From Synechocystis sp. PCC 7338 (GTDB taxonomy: Bacteria; Cyanobacteriota; Cyanobacteriia; Cyanobacteriales; Microcystaceae): 64,000 bases of DNA. The notes beneath the pieces were generated by a model. It ran no database searches. It saw nothing but the letters and a program-made list of their open reading frames with translations, and had not been told where the DNA came from. Below, piece by piece: positions 55,395 to 64,000 of the stretch. The stretch is from positions 744,001 through 808,000 of the forward strand of contig NZ_CP054306.1 of NCBI RefSeq assembly GCF_018282115.1, in the 5' to 3' direction. Numbering within the stretch: position 1 is the first letter of the stretch; each line of letters begins with the position of its first letter. The position numbers and the translations under genes are program-made.

Positions 55395-58300
55395 ATGAAC
55401 TTGGCAGTTCCTGCATTCGGTATTTCCACTAACTGGTCTGGTAATGGCAATGGTTCCAACTCTGAAGAAGAGTCGGTGCTTTACCAGCGGTTAAAGATGG
55501 TGGAGGAATTGTGGGAAAGGGTGCTCCAGAGTGAATGTGGCCAGGAATTGGTGGATTTACTGACGGAATTGCGGCTCCAGGGTACCCATGAGGCGATCGC
55601 CAGCGAAATTTCCGAAGAAGTTATCATGGGCATTACTCAGCGGATTGAGCATTTGGAACTCAATGATGCCATCCGAGCAGCCCGGGCTTTTGCCCTGTAT
55701 TTCCAACTGATTAACATTGTTGAACAGCACTACGAACAAAACGAGCAACAGCGTAACCGTTGGGAGGCTTCCCAGGAAACCAACTTCTATGAGCAGGCTG
55801 GCAATGAAGAAGAATTGGTGAATCCATCAAGGCTTGGGTCCTCGGCGGGGCCCTTGCCGGTGGGAATTGATCAAAACGAAGTGCAAGCTTCGGTGGGTAC
55901 TTTTCACTGGTTAATGAGGGAGCTAAAACGTCTCAATGTGCCCCCCCAACACATCCAGGATTTACTGGATCATTTGGACATTCGTCTGGTGATCACCGCC
56001 CACCCCACGGAAATTGTCCGCCACACCATTCGCCGCAAGCAAAGAAGGGTAGACCGCATTCTGCGCAAGTTGGATCAACTGCAGGGTTCTGTGGTGGGTC
56101 GGGACTGGCTCAACACCTGGGACGCAAAAACGGCGATCGCCCAATTAACCGAGGAAATCCGCTTCTGGTGGCGCACCGACGAGCTCCATCAGTTCAAGCC
56201 CACCGTGTTGGATGAAGTGGACTATTCCCTCCATTATTTTGATGAAGTGCTGTTCGACGCTGTGCCAGAATTGTCCAAACGCTTAGGGCAAGCCATCAAG
56301 GAAACTTTTCCCCATCTGCGGGCCCCCCGGGCTAATTTTTGCTATTTTGGCTCCTGGGTCGGCGGCGATCGGGACGGCAACCCTTCTGTGACTCCGGAGG
56401 TAACCTGGCAAACGGCCTGCTATCAAAGGGGTTTAGTGCTGGGCAAATATCTGTTTAGCTTGGGAGAACTGGTGGCCATTCTCAGTCCTTCCCTGCATTG
56501 GTGTAAGGTGTCCCAGGAATTGTTGGATTCCCTAGAACGGGACCGCATTCAATTACCGGAAATTTATGAAGAGTTGTCCCTCCGCTATCGCCAGGAACCC
56601 TATCGGATGAAGCTGGCCTACGTTACCCAGCGGCTAGAAAATACCCTGCGGCGCAATAACCGTTTAGCTAACCCGGAAGAACGGCAAACCATGATCACCA
56701 TGCCTGCCGAAAATCACTATCGTACCGGGGAAGAATTATTAGAGGAATTAAGGCTAATTCAGCGTAATCTCACCGAAACGGGGCTGACCTGTTTGGAGTT
56801 GGAAAACCTCATTACCCAGTTGGAAGTCTATGGCTTCAATCTGGCCCAGTTGGATTTTCGCCAAGAGTCGTCCCGCCACGCCGAGGCGATCGCCGAAATT
56901 GCTGAGTATATGGGAGTACTCACCACTCCCTATGAGGAAATGCCCGAAGCGGATAAATTGGCCTGGCTGGCGATCGAGCTCCAAACCCGCCGGCCTCTGA
57001 TTCCCCAGGAAATGCCCTTTTCGGAACGGACCAGGGAAACCATTGAAACCCTCCGCACCCTGCGCCATCTGCAGATGGAATTTGGGGTGGATATTTGCCA
57101 AACTTACATCATCAGCATGACCAACGATGCCAGTGATGTGTTGGAAGTATTGCTATTAGCCAAGGAAGCCGGATTGTATGACCCCGCTACGGCGGCCAAT
57201 TCCCTCCGCATTGTGCCCCTGTTTGAAACAGTGGAAGATCTAAAAAATGCCCCGGGGATTATGGATTCCCTTTTCAGCTTGCCCTTTTACCGTGCCACTT
57301 TGGCCGGCAGTTACCAATCTCTCCGGGAATTGGAAAGTCAGCCCCGGGACTATTACCAAATTCCCACCACCAAGGCTCAATTAAGTCCCGGTAATCTCCA
57401 GGAAATTATGGTGGGTTATTCCGACAGCAATAAAGATTCGGGCTTTTTGAGTAGTAACTGGGAAATTCACAAGGCTCAAAAAGCACTCCAGGCCGTGGCC
57501 CAAAAGCATCGGGTGATTCTCCGGTTGTTCCACGGTCGAGGAGGATCCGTTGGTCGGGGGGGCGGTCCAGCCTATAAAGCCATTTTGGCCCAGCCCGCAG
57601 GCACCGTGGATGGTCGGATCAAAATTACCGAACAAGGGGAAGTATTAGCCTCTAAATATTCCCTGCCGGAGTTGGCCCTATACAACCTGGAAACTTTAAC
57701 CACGGCGGTCATTCAAGCTAGTTTACTTAAAAGCAGTTTTGATTTCATTGAGCCCTGGAACCGGATTATGGAGGAGTTGGCCTGCACCGCCCGTCGGGCC
57801 TACCGGAGTTTGATTTATGAAGAACCGGACTTTTTAGATTTCTTCCTGACGGTTACCCCCATTCCTGAAATTAGCGAGTTACAAATCAGTTCCCGCCCAG
57901 CCCGGCGCAAGGGGGGCAAAGCGGATCTCAGTAGTTTGCGGGCCATTCCCTGGGTGTTCAGTTGGACCCAAACCCGTTTCCTTTTGCCAGCTTGGTACGG
58001 GGTGGGGACGGCGTTGAAATCTTTTGTGGATCAAGATCCGGTTAAGAATATGAAGTTGTTGCGTTACTTTTACTTCAAATGGCCTTTTTTCAACATGGTG
58101 ATCTCGAAGGTGGAAATGACCCTTTCCAAGGTGGATCTCACCATCGCTTCCCACTATGTGCAGGAGTTATCTAAGCCAGAAGACCGGGAGCGATTTGATC
58201 GCCTTTTCCAGCAGATCAAACAGGAGTATCAATTAACCAGGGATTTTGCCATGGAAATTACGGCCCATCCCCACCTCCTCGACGGCGATCGTTCTCTGCA

Positions 58301-58499
58301 ACGGTCGGTGTTATTACGCAATCGCACCATTGTGCCCCTGGGACTATTGCAGATTTCCCTACTAAAACGTTTACGCCAAGTGACTCAGGAAGCGGAGACT
58401 AGTGGTGTGCGCTACCGTCGTTATTCCAAAGAAGAGCTACTGCGGGGGGCCCTGTTGACCATCAACGGTATTGCGGCGGGAATGCGTAATACTGGCTGA
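55395..58499 (+). CDS. ppc: Phosphoenolpyruvate carboxylase
   Basis: A protein of 1034 residues, the length of PCC 6803 PEPC. Active-site motifs are [61 protein letters not shown] and the C-terminal MRNTG. It adds bicarbonate to PEP to make oxaloacetate, the main anaplerotic reaction in cyanobacteria. An N-terminal extension of roughly 100 residues and an insertion near residues 110-160 (acidic, Gln/Asn-rich) distinguish it from the E. coli enzyme. Confidence 0.97.
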   Translation: MNLAVPAFGISTNWSGNGNGSNSEEESVLYQRLKMVEELWERVLQSECGQELVDLLTELRLQGTHEAIASEISEEVIMGITQRIEHLELNDAIRAARAFALYFQLINIVEQHYEQNEQQRNRWEASQETNFYEQAGNEEELVNPSRLGSSAGPLPVGIDQNEVQASVGTFHWLMRELKRLNVPPQHIQDLLDHLDIRLVITAHPTEIVRHTIRRKQRRVDRILRKLDQLQGSVVGRDWLNTWDAKTAIAQLTEEIRFWWRTDELHQFKPTVLDEVDYSLHYFDEVLFDAVPELSKRLGQAIKETFPHLRAPRANFCYFGSWVGGDRDGNPSVTPEVTWQTACYQRGLVLGKYLFSLGELVAILSPSLHWCKVSQELLDSLERDRIQLPEIYEELSLRYRQEPYRMKLAYVTQRLENTLRRNNRLANPEERQTMITMPAENHYRTGEELLEELRLIQRNLTETGLTCLELENLITQLEVYGFNLAQLDFRQESSRHAEAIAEIAEYMGVLTTPYEEMPEADKLAWLAIELQTRRPLIPQEMPFSERTRETIETLRTLRHLQMEFGVDICQTYIISMTNDASDVLEVLLLAKEAGLYDPATAANSLRIVPLFETVEDLKNAPGIMDSLFSLPFYRATLAGSYQSLRELESQPRDYYQIPTTKAQLSPGNLQEIMVGYSDSNKDSGFLSSNWEIHKAQKALQAVAQKHRVILRLFHGRGGSVGRGGGPAYKAILAQPAGTVDGRIKITEQGEVLASKYSLPELALYNLETLTTAVIQASLLKSSFDFIEPWNRIMEELACTARRAYRSLIYEEPDFLDFFLTVTPIPEISELQISSRPARRKGGKADLSSLRAIPWVFSWTQTRFLLPAWYGVGTALKSFVDQDPVKNMKLLRYFYFKWPFFNMVISKVEMTLSKVDLTIASHYVQELSKPEDRERFDRLFQQIKQEYQLTRDFAMEITAHPHLLDGDRSLQRSVLLRNRTIVPLGLLQISLLKRLRQVTQEAETSGVRYRRYSKEELLRGALLTINGIAAGMRNTG

Positions 58500-58597
58500 T
58501 TCGGTGATAGGGTACCTAATATTGAGCTAGGGGCTAGGGATTATCCCCTTCCACCTCCGCTGTGTTTGAACATTACCCAACACCATAACCCCTAACC

Positions 58598-59266
58598 ATG
58601 GAGAAAATTCGCCTTGCCTTAATTGAAGATGAAGATTTAATTCGCCAGGGCTTGCGGGATGCTTTAAACACCGAGCCTACTTTCCAATGGGTGGGGGAAG
58701 CGGCCAATGGCCGGTTAGGACTGGCAATGATGGAACAACAACGCCCCGACGTGGTGATCATTGACATTGGCTTGCCGGACATGAGTGGCATTGATGTTAC
58801 CCAAAGGCTCAAAAAAGGCCCCCTTAATTGCCAATGTCGGGTGGTGATTTTGACCCTGAATCACCAGGAGGAAACGGTACTGGCCGCCTTTAGTGCCGGG
58901 GCCGATGCCTATTGCATGAAGGACAGCCGCCCGGAGTTGTTAATTGAGGCTATTCAAGCTACCCACAGTGGTTTTGCCTGGATTGACCCGGCGATCGCCA
59001 GAATAGTATTGGCCCATGCCCCGGCGGCGGAACCATCTGAACCGTCTTCCCCCAGTCGAACATCTTTGTCCTATGGGTTAACAGAAAGGGAATTGGAGGT
59101 TCTGCAATTAATTGTGGACGGTTGTAGTAATGCCGACATTGCGGAAAAACTCTATATCACCGTGGGCACAGTTAAAACCCATGTAAGAAATATCCTTAAT
59201 AAGCTCTGCGCCAATGATCGTACCCAGGCGGCGGTACGGGCCATCCGCTCTGGACTGGTTAATTGA
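58598..59266 (+). CDS. NarL/LuxR-type response regulator
   Basis: A protein of 222 residues. The receiver domain has acidic residues in ALIEDED, the phosphoacceptor Asp56 in VVIIDIGLPDMSG and Lys in YCMKDSRPE. A linker follows, then a LuxR-type HTH (LTERELEVLQLIVDGCSNADIAEKLYITVGTVKTHVRNIL). It should activate transcription when phosphorylated. No histidine kinase gene is next to it. Gene targets are unknown. Confidence 0.93.
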   Translation: MEKIRLALIEDEDLIRQGLRDALNTEPTFQWVGEAANGRLGLAMMEQQRPDVVIIDIGLPDMSGIDVTQRLKKGPLNCQCRVVILTLNHQEETVLAAFSAGADAYCMKDSRPELLIEAIQATHSGFAWIDPAIARIVLAHAPAAEPSEPSSPSRTSLSYGLTERELEVLQLIVDGCSNADIAEKLYITVGTVKTHVRNILNKLCANDRTQAAVRAIRSGLVN

Positions 59267-59376
59267 GGTCAATTAATTTGGGTCGTTGACATTGCCGGTG
59301 GCGATTGACTCCAAAGTGAAATTCAGGGTCTTAAACCTAATGCCTTGTCAGAAAAATGGGCATGTCGGCCCTAGGT

Positions 59377-60087
59377 CTATCTCCGCCGACTGGAACCGGG
59401 CAGAACTGTGCGCCAATTGGTTTTAGCGAGCTTTAACTGCTCTGGGGATACCTTGGCTGAGCCCAAATCCGCCCCGGAGAAGTTAGCCCCCTGGAGATTG
59501 GCGTATTTAAAATTAACGCCGTTGAGATTTGCTCCCCGTAGATCCGCCCCCCGTAGGTCGGCATAACCAAAGTAGGCATCGCTCAAATTGGCCCCTTTGA
59601 AGACGACATTTTTCAATCTGGCCTTGCCAAAGTCCGCCCTGGTCAGCTCCGCTTGCTCAAAATTGGCATTGGTCAAATTGGCTTGGTAACAGTTAATTCC
59701 CGGCACAAAAGCCTTAGCCAAAACGATGCCAACTAAATTCTGATCGGCAAAGTCCCGTTTGCCCTGGGCATACTCTGCCAAAAAAGTTTTGCCATTCCAA
59801 CGTTTGATCTCCTGTTGACTGGCGATCGCCGGCTTTTCCTCTTCCCGTTCCCGACGAGAAAGGGGCTTTTGGTTAACCATGTTGTAATCAATACCCCCCG
59901 CCCCAACAGGTCCTCCATCCCCTGCATTGGAAGATGGGCGCACCCTAGTGGCCGGAGGCTCAACATTTTTCGGTTTAGCGGTGCGGGTTTTAATGCCAGT
60001 ATTAAATTTAGTGGAGCTAGGTCCCCTGGGTTGGACGTTAGTGTTAAACCGAGTGGATGGGTCACCATAACCCTCTTTCATCAATCT
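59377..60087 (-). pseudogene. spkB: SpkB-like kinase gene, 3' part (pentapeptide-repeat domain), cut off by IS
   Basis: This frame encodes a basic, low-complexity linker (RFNTNVQPRGPSSTKFNTG onward). About ten pentapeptide repeats follow (NLTNANFEQAELTRADFGKA, LSDAYFGYADLRGADLRGAN). It looks like a separate gene starting at the ATG at 60081. But removing the IS (60088-61422) and one ATCT copy fuses it in frame with the kinase fragment at 61423-62473, giving one 585-residue protein. The kinase-plus-pentapeptide architecture is that of SpkB (574 residues in PCC 6803, from memory). Without a promoter and kinase domain, the fragment is probably not functional. Confidence 0.85.
60084..60087 (+). 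repeat. Target site duplication ATCT, left copy
   Basis: ATCT directly left of the IS; the matching copy is at 61423-61426. Its reverse complement AGAT supplies the last two bases of the transposase stop codon TAG. Confidence 0.75.
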
Positions 60088-61396
60088 AGGCAGAAGAAGA
60101 ATAGAATGTATTCCATGAATTTAGCAAATACTTTAATCGATCTAGCTTATCAACCTTGTTGTAAAGTTTAGTTAACTCATCCAAAACATGGGCAAATGGA
60201 AATACTTTTAACCACTTTTTGATAAGATTTATTGCATTAAATACAGAGATCACTAATCGTAGGTTGTTTAGCCATTTTTTCCACCCTTCTTCTTTATCCC
60301 ATTTTTCATGCTTTTGATGATACTTTGACGTTGAATTTAGAGTCGGATTAAAATTCTCATCATAAAAACAAATCATACAATATGCACACATCACTAATTC
60401 CCACCATTTTTGAATTTGCTCATAATGAGTTACCCTAAAATCTGCCCATCCTAATTCACTTTTGCATTGCTTAAATCCATATTCTATCCATGACCTTACC
60501 CCATATATTCTGCCAACTTCTTTATATTTAATATCTGGTATTCGAGTCATTACAAACCATCCTGCTTTTTCCTCCTCTTTTTCTGTTTCTGTTTTAATTT
60601 CCCAATATCTTATTGCGTTTTTTTTGCCATAAACTATTTCTCTGATATACCTATCTTCCTGTTTTCCATCCCATCTTATATGTTCAAACCTCCTCCACTT
60701 ATTTGCCCTTACTTTAGCTTCCTTTGGAAGCCAGACCCCATGATTGCTCCGGATTCCCACTGCATATTCTATTTTTAATTCCTCTACGGCACTGATAAAA
60801 TTGCTATGGCTTTCTCCATATAAGCTATCTGACACTACTCTTTTTATTTTAAAACCACTTTCTTCTAGTTCTTTTATTATCTCTACTGCTAATTCCGGCT
60901 TTGTTTTATACTTATCTCCCTCTTTTAATCTTTCTTTTGGTTTAAATACTTTTGATTCTAGAGGAAACGTTACTCCATTGCAGTAACCATAGGCATTTAC
61001 TGACACTATACCGCTTTCTATTTTTCCTAAATTTCCAATATATTGTCTTTTTACATAATCTGTTGTTTTCCCTTTTTTGGGGTCTCCTGTTTCATCTATT
61101 ATTACTATTATTTCTCTTCCTTCTAAAACTTCTAAGATAATATTTAATCTTCTTTTTTCTAATTCTTTTAATTCCCAAGGAGAATCTGTCATGAAATGCA
61201 GTAATCCCTGTTCATTTTTCAATCCTAGTGATGATGCTATTGCAGGTAAACTCTTTCTTTTTATATCACTTAATATTCCCACAATGATATATTTAAATGA
61301 CTCATAAGACCTCACTTCTGGAAATATATCTTTATACAGTTCACTATATGTGTCTACACACTGTACTGTCTTTTTCGCCTCTCTTGTCTTTGTCAT
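60086..61396 (-). CDS. IS701-like DDE transposase
   Basis: A protein of 436 residues. It has the DDE motifs of the IS701-type (DDE_5) family: first Asp in IIVIIDETGDPKKGK, second in RVVSDSLYGE and a C-terminal Glu in RSWIEYGFKQCKSELGWADF. The gene is AT-rich with no HIP1 site, unlike its surroundings. All motifs are intact, so it may be active. Its stop codon TAG at 60086-60088 takes T from the element and AG from the target duplication. Confidence 0.85.
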   Translation of the reverse strand: MTKTREAKKTVQCVDTYSELYKDIFPEVRSYESFKYIIVGILSDIKRKSLPAIASSLGLKNEQGLLHFMTDSPWELKELEKRRLNIILEVLEGREIIVIIDETGDPKKGKTTDYVKRQYIGNLGKIESGIVSVNAYGYCNGVTFPLESKVFKPKERLKEGDKYKTKPELAVEIIKELEESGFKIKRVVSDSLYGESHSNFISAVEELKIEYAVGIRSNHGVWLPKEAKVRANKWRRFEHIRWDGKQEDRYIREIVYGKKNAIRYWEIKTETEKEEEKAGWFVMTRIPDIKYKEVGRIYGVRSWIEYGFKQCKSELGWADFRVTHYEQIQKWWELVMCAYCMICFYDENFNPTLNSTSKYHQKHEKWDKEEGWKKWLNNLRLVISVFNAINLIKKWLKVFPFAHVLDELTKLYNKVDKLDRLKYLLNSWNTFYSSSA

Positions 61397-61422
61397 TCTC
61401 CCTCCGCGCTTTTCAGCCTTTT
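60088..61422 (-). mobile_element. IS701-like insertion sequence, 1335 bp, inserted in spkB
   Basis: Boundaries follow from the direct repeat ATCT on both sides (60084-60087 and 61423-61426) and from the restoration of the spkB frame when the element and one copy are removed. The ends show weak inverted similarity: AGGCAGAAGAAG at the left and AGGCTGAAAAGC read inward from the right, with an offset of three bases. The element carries a single transposase gene. The family assignment rests on the transposase motifs. Confidence 0.8.
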
Positions 61423-61426
61423 ATCT
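61423..61426 (+). repeat. Target site duplication ATCT, right copy
   Basis: ATCT directly right of the IS, matching 60084-60087. Read on the minus strand, AGAT completes the Arg codon of the kinase fragment and gives the first base of its new stop. Confidence 0.75.
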
Positions 61427-62473
61427 CCATTTTAATTCCCTCAGTCTGACGGAAGAGGGATAATCTGGAGACGCACTATTCCCCATGCGAATCCCCGTCA
61501 CCGGTTCATCCCCAGCCCCTGTTATGGTGCTAAAGGGAGTAGAAACCATACCCTGCATCATACCGTCTTCATAGGTGGGCATCTCCAGGGCATCTAGCAC
61601 CTGTTGGGCACTCTTGTAACGGTGGCGCACGGAAAGTTCCAGCATTTTGCGGATCACTTCAGCAAATTTGCTCGAAACTGTCACATGTTTTTCCCAGTCC
61701 ATTTCCCCCGTTTGGCTATTGCAATCAATCTCCTTGGGAGTCTTGCCAGTTAGTAAATATAAACAAGTTACCCCGGTGGCATAAATATCGCTGGCGTAAA
61801 CTGGGCGCATGGCCATCTGTTCTGGAGGCGCAAAACCCGCCGTGCCTACCGCAAAGGCCGTTAAGGCTGTTTGAGCTGAGGTGTTGGAAGATAAAACTGA
61901 ATCAATTTGATTTTTCACCGCCCCAAAATCGATCAGCACTAATTTTTGGTCCGTTTGGCGACGAATTAGGTTAGCGGGCTTGATATCTCGATGAATAACT
62001 TTTTGGGAGTGGATATAGTCAAGGATGGGCAATATTTCTGTTAAAAATTGCTTGACACTGCCCTCGGTAAAAGTGCCATTTTTTTTCACTTCCTGGTGTA
62101 AATTATGACCTTTGACATACTCTTGCACTAAGTAAAACTGATGATTATCCTCAAAGTAATCCAGCAAACGAGGCACCTGGGGATGATTACCCACCCGCCC
62201 CAAGGTCTGGGCCTCCCGCTCAAACAGTTCTTTGGCCATACGGAACACATTGGCATCATCAGTTTGGGGCCGTAACTGCTTCACCACACAAATGGGAGTC
62301 CCGGGTAGTGCCACATCCGCTGCCGCAAAAGTAGCCCCAAATCCCCCCTTTCCTAATAAACCCAAGGTTTGGTAACGACCATTAAGGCGCAAGCTACTGC
62401 CACAGGCTTGGCACACCTGCACGTCATTCGGATTCTTAGGATGGGGACAATTGGGATTAACGCAAAAACTCAT
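61423..62473 (-). pseudogene. spkB: SpkB-like Ser/Thr kinase gene, 5' part (kinase domain), truncated by IS
   Basis: The fragment encodes 350 residues. A four-cysteine N-terminal motif (Cys4, Cys9, Cys21, Cys24 in CVNPNC and CQACG) precedes a complete Hanks-type kinase domain with Gly loop LGKGGFGATF, VVKQL, HRDIKPANLI and DFGAVK. The reading frame ends at a TAA formed by T of the target duplication and AA of the IS, which removes the pentapeptide-repeat domain encoded at 59377-60087. The kinase domain itself is intact and could still be expressed as a truncated enzyme. It is divergent from pheT. Confidence 0.85.
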
Positions 62474-62750
62474 TCCGGTTCACCAGATGGTGTGATGTAA
62501 GACTAATCTATGCTTTATCAAATTCGCTAAATTTTCCGAAAAGTTGATGGGATTGGGAAAGCCACTCTATTTTAGGCTAGTTAGCGAGAAACTTTGGTTC
62601 ATTGAGCCCCCGCCACCATAAATTTGTTCCGAAAGTTGTCAAACATTGGTTGGAATGGCCTGGGGTAATGCCTTCAGCGATACAATAGATGCCGCTGACG
62701 CCATAGCAAACCAAGCAAGCATTAATAAAAATCAGTAGAAAAGGAAACCC

Positions 62751-64000
62751 ATGCGTATCTCTGTCAACTGGCTGGAATCCCTGGTTGAACTTAATTTATC
62801 TCCGGAAGAGCTTGGGGAATTGCTGACGATCGCCGGTTTGGAAGTGGAGGAAATCGAAGACCGTCGGAGTTGGGCGGCGGGGGTGGTGCTGGGGCGAGTA
62901 ATTTCCCGGGAAAAACACCCCAATGCGGATAAATTAAGCGTTTGCGTGGTGGATATCGGGGCCGAAGAATCTTCTACCATCGTTTGTGGAGCCCCCAATG
63001 TGAGGGCAGACATTCTCGTGCCGGTGGCCACCCTGGGCAGTTATCTACCCAAAATGGATCTGAAAATTAAGCCGGCCAAGCTAAGGGGGGTAAAATCCTC
63101 CGGCATGATCTGTTCCTTGGCGGAGTTGGGTCTCAGTAAGGAGTCGGCGGGCATCCATATTTTTGCCGATTTGAATTTGCCCCTGGGTAGTCCCGTGGGG
63201 CCTCTGCTGGGCTTAGATGATGTAATTTTGGAAATTAGCCCCACTGCCAACCGGGCCGATGCCCTCAGTATGGTGGGGGTAGCTCGGGAAGTGGCGGCCC
63301 TCACCGGGGGTAAGTTGAGCCTGCCGGAGGTGAAAGACCTATTGGTATCGGACCAGGATTTGCCCATCAGTGTGACGGAACCCCAAGCTTGTCCGGCCTA
63401 TGTGGGGACGGTGATGCGGGGGGTAAAGGTGGGCCCTTCCCCAGATTGGTTACAACAACGACTCTTGGCGGCGGGAACTAGGCCCATCAATAACGTGGTG
63501 GACGTGACTAATTACGTGCTTTTGGAATGGGGTCAGCCACTACATAGCTTTGACCAGGATAAATTGCAAGCCCTAGCGGCCGGAGCGGATATTAATCTGG
63601 GGGTAAGGTTTGCTAAGGAAGGGGAAAAGTTGATTACCCTGGATGACCAGGAACGGACATTGCAACCCCAAAATTTGTTAATTACCGCCAACAACCAACC
63701 AGTGGCGATCGCTGGGGTGATGGGGGGAGCGGCCACGGAAGTGGATGAAAATACCCAAAATATTGTGCTGGAAACTGCCCTATTTGATGGGGTCACTATT
63801 CGTAAATCCAGTAAGGCCATTAACCTCCGCAGTGAATCTTCCACTCGTTATGAACGGGGCGTGAACCAGTGTGAATTGGAAGTAGCCCTGCACCGGGCGA
63901 TCGCCTTAATGACAGAACTGGCCGGGGGCACCGTGGTTCGCCAGGGCAAGGCCGACCAGCTGCAGAACCTGGGGAAAGTAGTAATTAATCTGCGTTTAAA
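62751..64000 (+). CDS. pheT: Phenylalanyl-tRNA synthetase beta subunit, 5' part
   Basis: The first 416 codons of PheT; the gene runs past the window. The start [14 protein letters not shown] is followed by the tRNA-binding (EMAP-like) domain at about 40-150 ([16 protein letters not shown] and [16 protein letters not shown]), then the B3/B4 region ([50 protein letters not shown]). PheT is essential for charging tRNA-Phe and for editing Tyr-tRNA-Phe. It is divergent from the disrupted kinase gene; 277 bases between them hold the promoters. Confidence 0.96.
   Translation, partial: MRISVNWLESLVELNLSPEELGELLTIAGLEVEEIEDRRSWAAGVVLGRVISREKHPNADKLSVCVVDIGAEESSTIVCGAPNVRADILVPVATLGSYLPKMDLKIKPAKLRGVKSSGMICSLAELGLSKESAGIHIFADLNLPLGSPVGPLLGLDDVILEISPTANRADALSMVGVAREVAALTGGKLSLPEVKDLLVSDQDLPISVTEPQACPAYVGTVMRGVKVGPSPDWLQQRLLAAGTRPINNVVDVTNYVLLEWGQPLHSFDQDKLQALAAGADINLGVRFAKEGEKLITLDDQERTLQPQNLLITANNQPVAIAGVMGGAATEVDENTQNIVLETALFDGVTIRKSSKAINLRSESSTRYERGVNQCELEVALHRAIALMTELAGGTVVRQGKADQLQNLGKVVINLRL

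Noticed and set aside
1-64000. tRNA, rRNA genes and CRISPR arrays
   Set aside because: None was seen on reading the intergenic regions: no cloverleaf with TTCRA-type arms and no spaced direct repeats.

Overview
The window is cyanobacterial chromosome, most likely from a Synechocystis strain related to but distinct from PCC 6803. Four things point this way. The palindrome GCGATCGC (HIP1) is scattered through most genes. There is a split DnaE with an N-terminal intein half of 123 residues, which differs at a number of positions from the PCC 6803 version as I remember it. The gene runs argG to nrdB to recA to purH to dnaE-N to lepA and the crtQ/SRPBCC pair look like PCC 6803 blocks. The gene set includes phosphoenolpyruvate carboxylase, KaiB/KaiC and plant-type carotenoid desaturation. 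Strain identity is inference; no database was searched.

Layout. 1-4.2 kb: tail of a PspA/IM30 gene, a homocysteine methyltransferase-like enzyme, an ABC-2 permease, a DUF1269 protein and a zinc alcohol dehydrogenase. 4.3-5.9 kb: a carboxylesterase without HIP1 sites and a DUF2442 fragment. 6-12.6 kb: argG, a HAD hydrolase, purK and small membrane or secreted proteins. 12.8-15.3 kb: a two-gene CBASS-like anti-phage module, a patatin phospholipase plus a CD-NTase; the CD-NTase is frameshifted by a 20-bp tandem duplication. 15.4-18.1 kb: a sugar epimerase and an ABC exporter for surface polysaccharide. 18.2-20.1 kb: nrdB interrupted by a group I intron that carries an HNH endonuclease gene. 20.4-37.2 kb: carbamate kinase and a coupled P-loop protein, a GHL10 protein, a cyclic-nucleotide-binding membrane protein, recA, a MacB-like permease, Fur, a creatininase-family protein, purH, a methyltransferase, a SpkC-like kinase, a thioredoxin-reductase-like flavoprotein and small proteins. 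37.4-42.1 kb: dnaE-N with its split intein, then lepA. 42.2-44.3 kb: kaiC-kaiB without kaiA. 44.7-54.7 kb: crtQ, an M16 protease coupled to cobH, murT, a coiled-coil protein, nadC, a BrnT/BrnA-type toxin-antitoxin locus with a frameshifted toxin, and an NfeD-like protein. 54.9-59.3 kb: a small protein, ppc and a LuxR-type response regulator. 59.4-62.5 kb: a SpkB-like kinase gene cut in two by an IS701-like element. 62.7 kb to the end: the start of pheT.

The most notable theme is accessory or regulatory genes interrupted in reconstructable ways: a 20-bp duplication in the CD-NTase, a one-base insertion in the BrnT-like toxin, and an IS with a 4-bp target duplication in spkB. In each case removing the lesion restores one continuous reading frame. 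The nrdB intron, by contrast, has paired elements (P1, P10, P7) that predict exact splicing back to an intact R2 protein.
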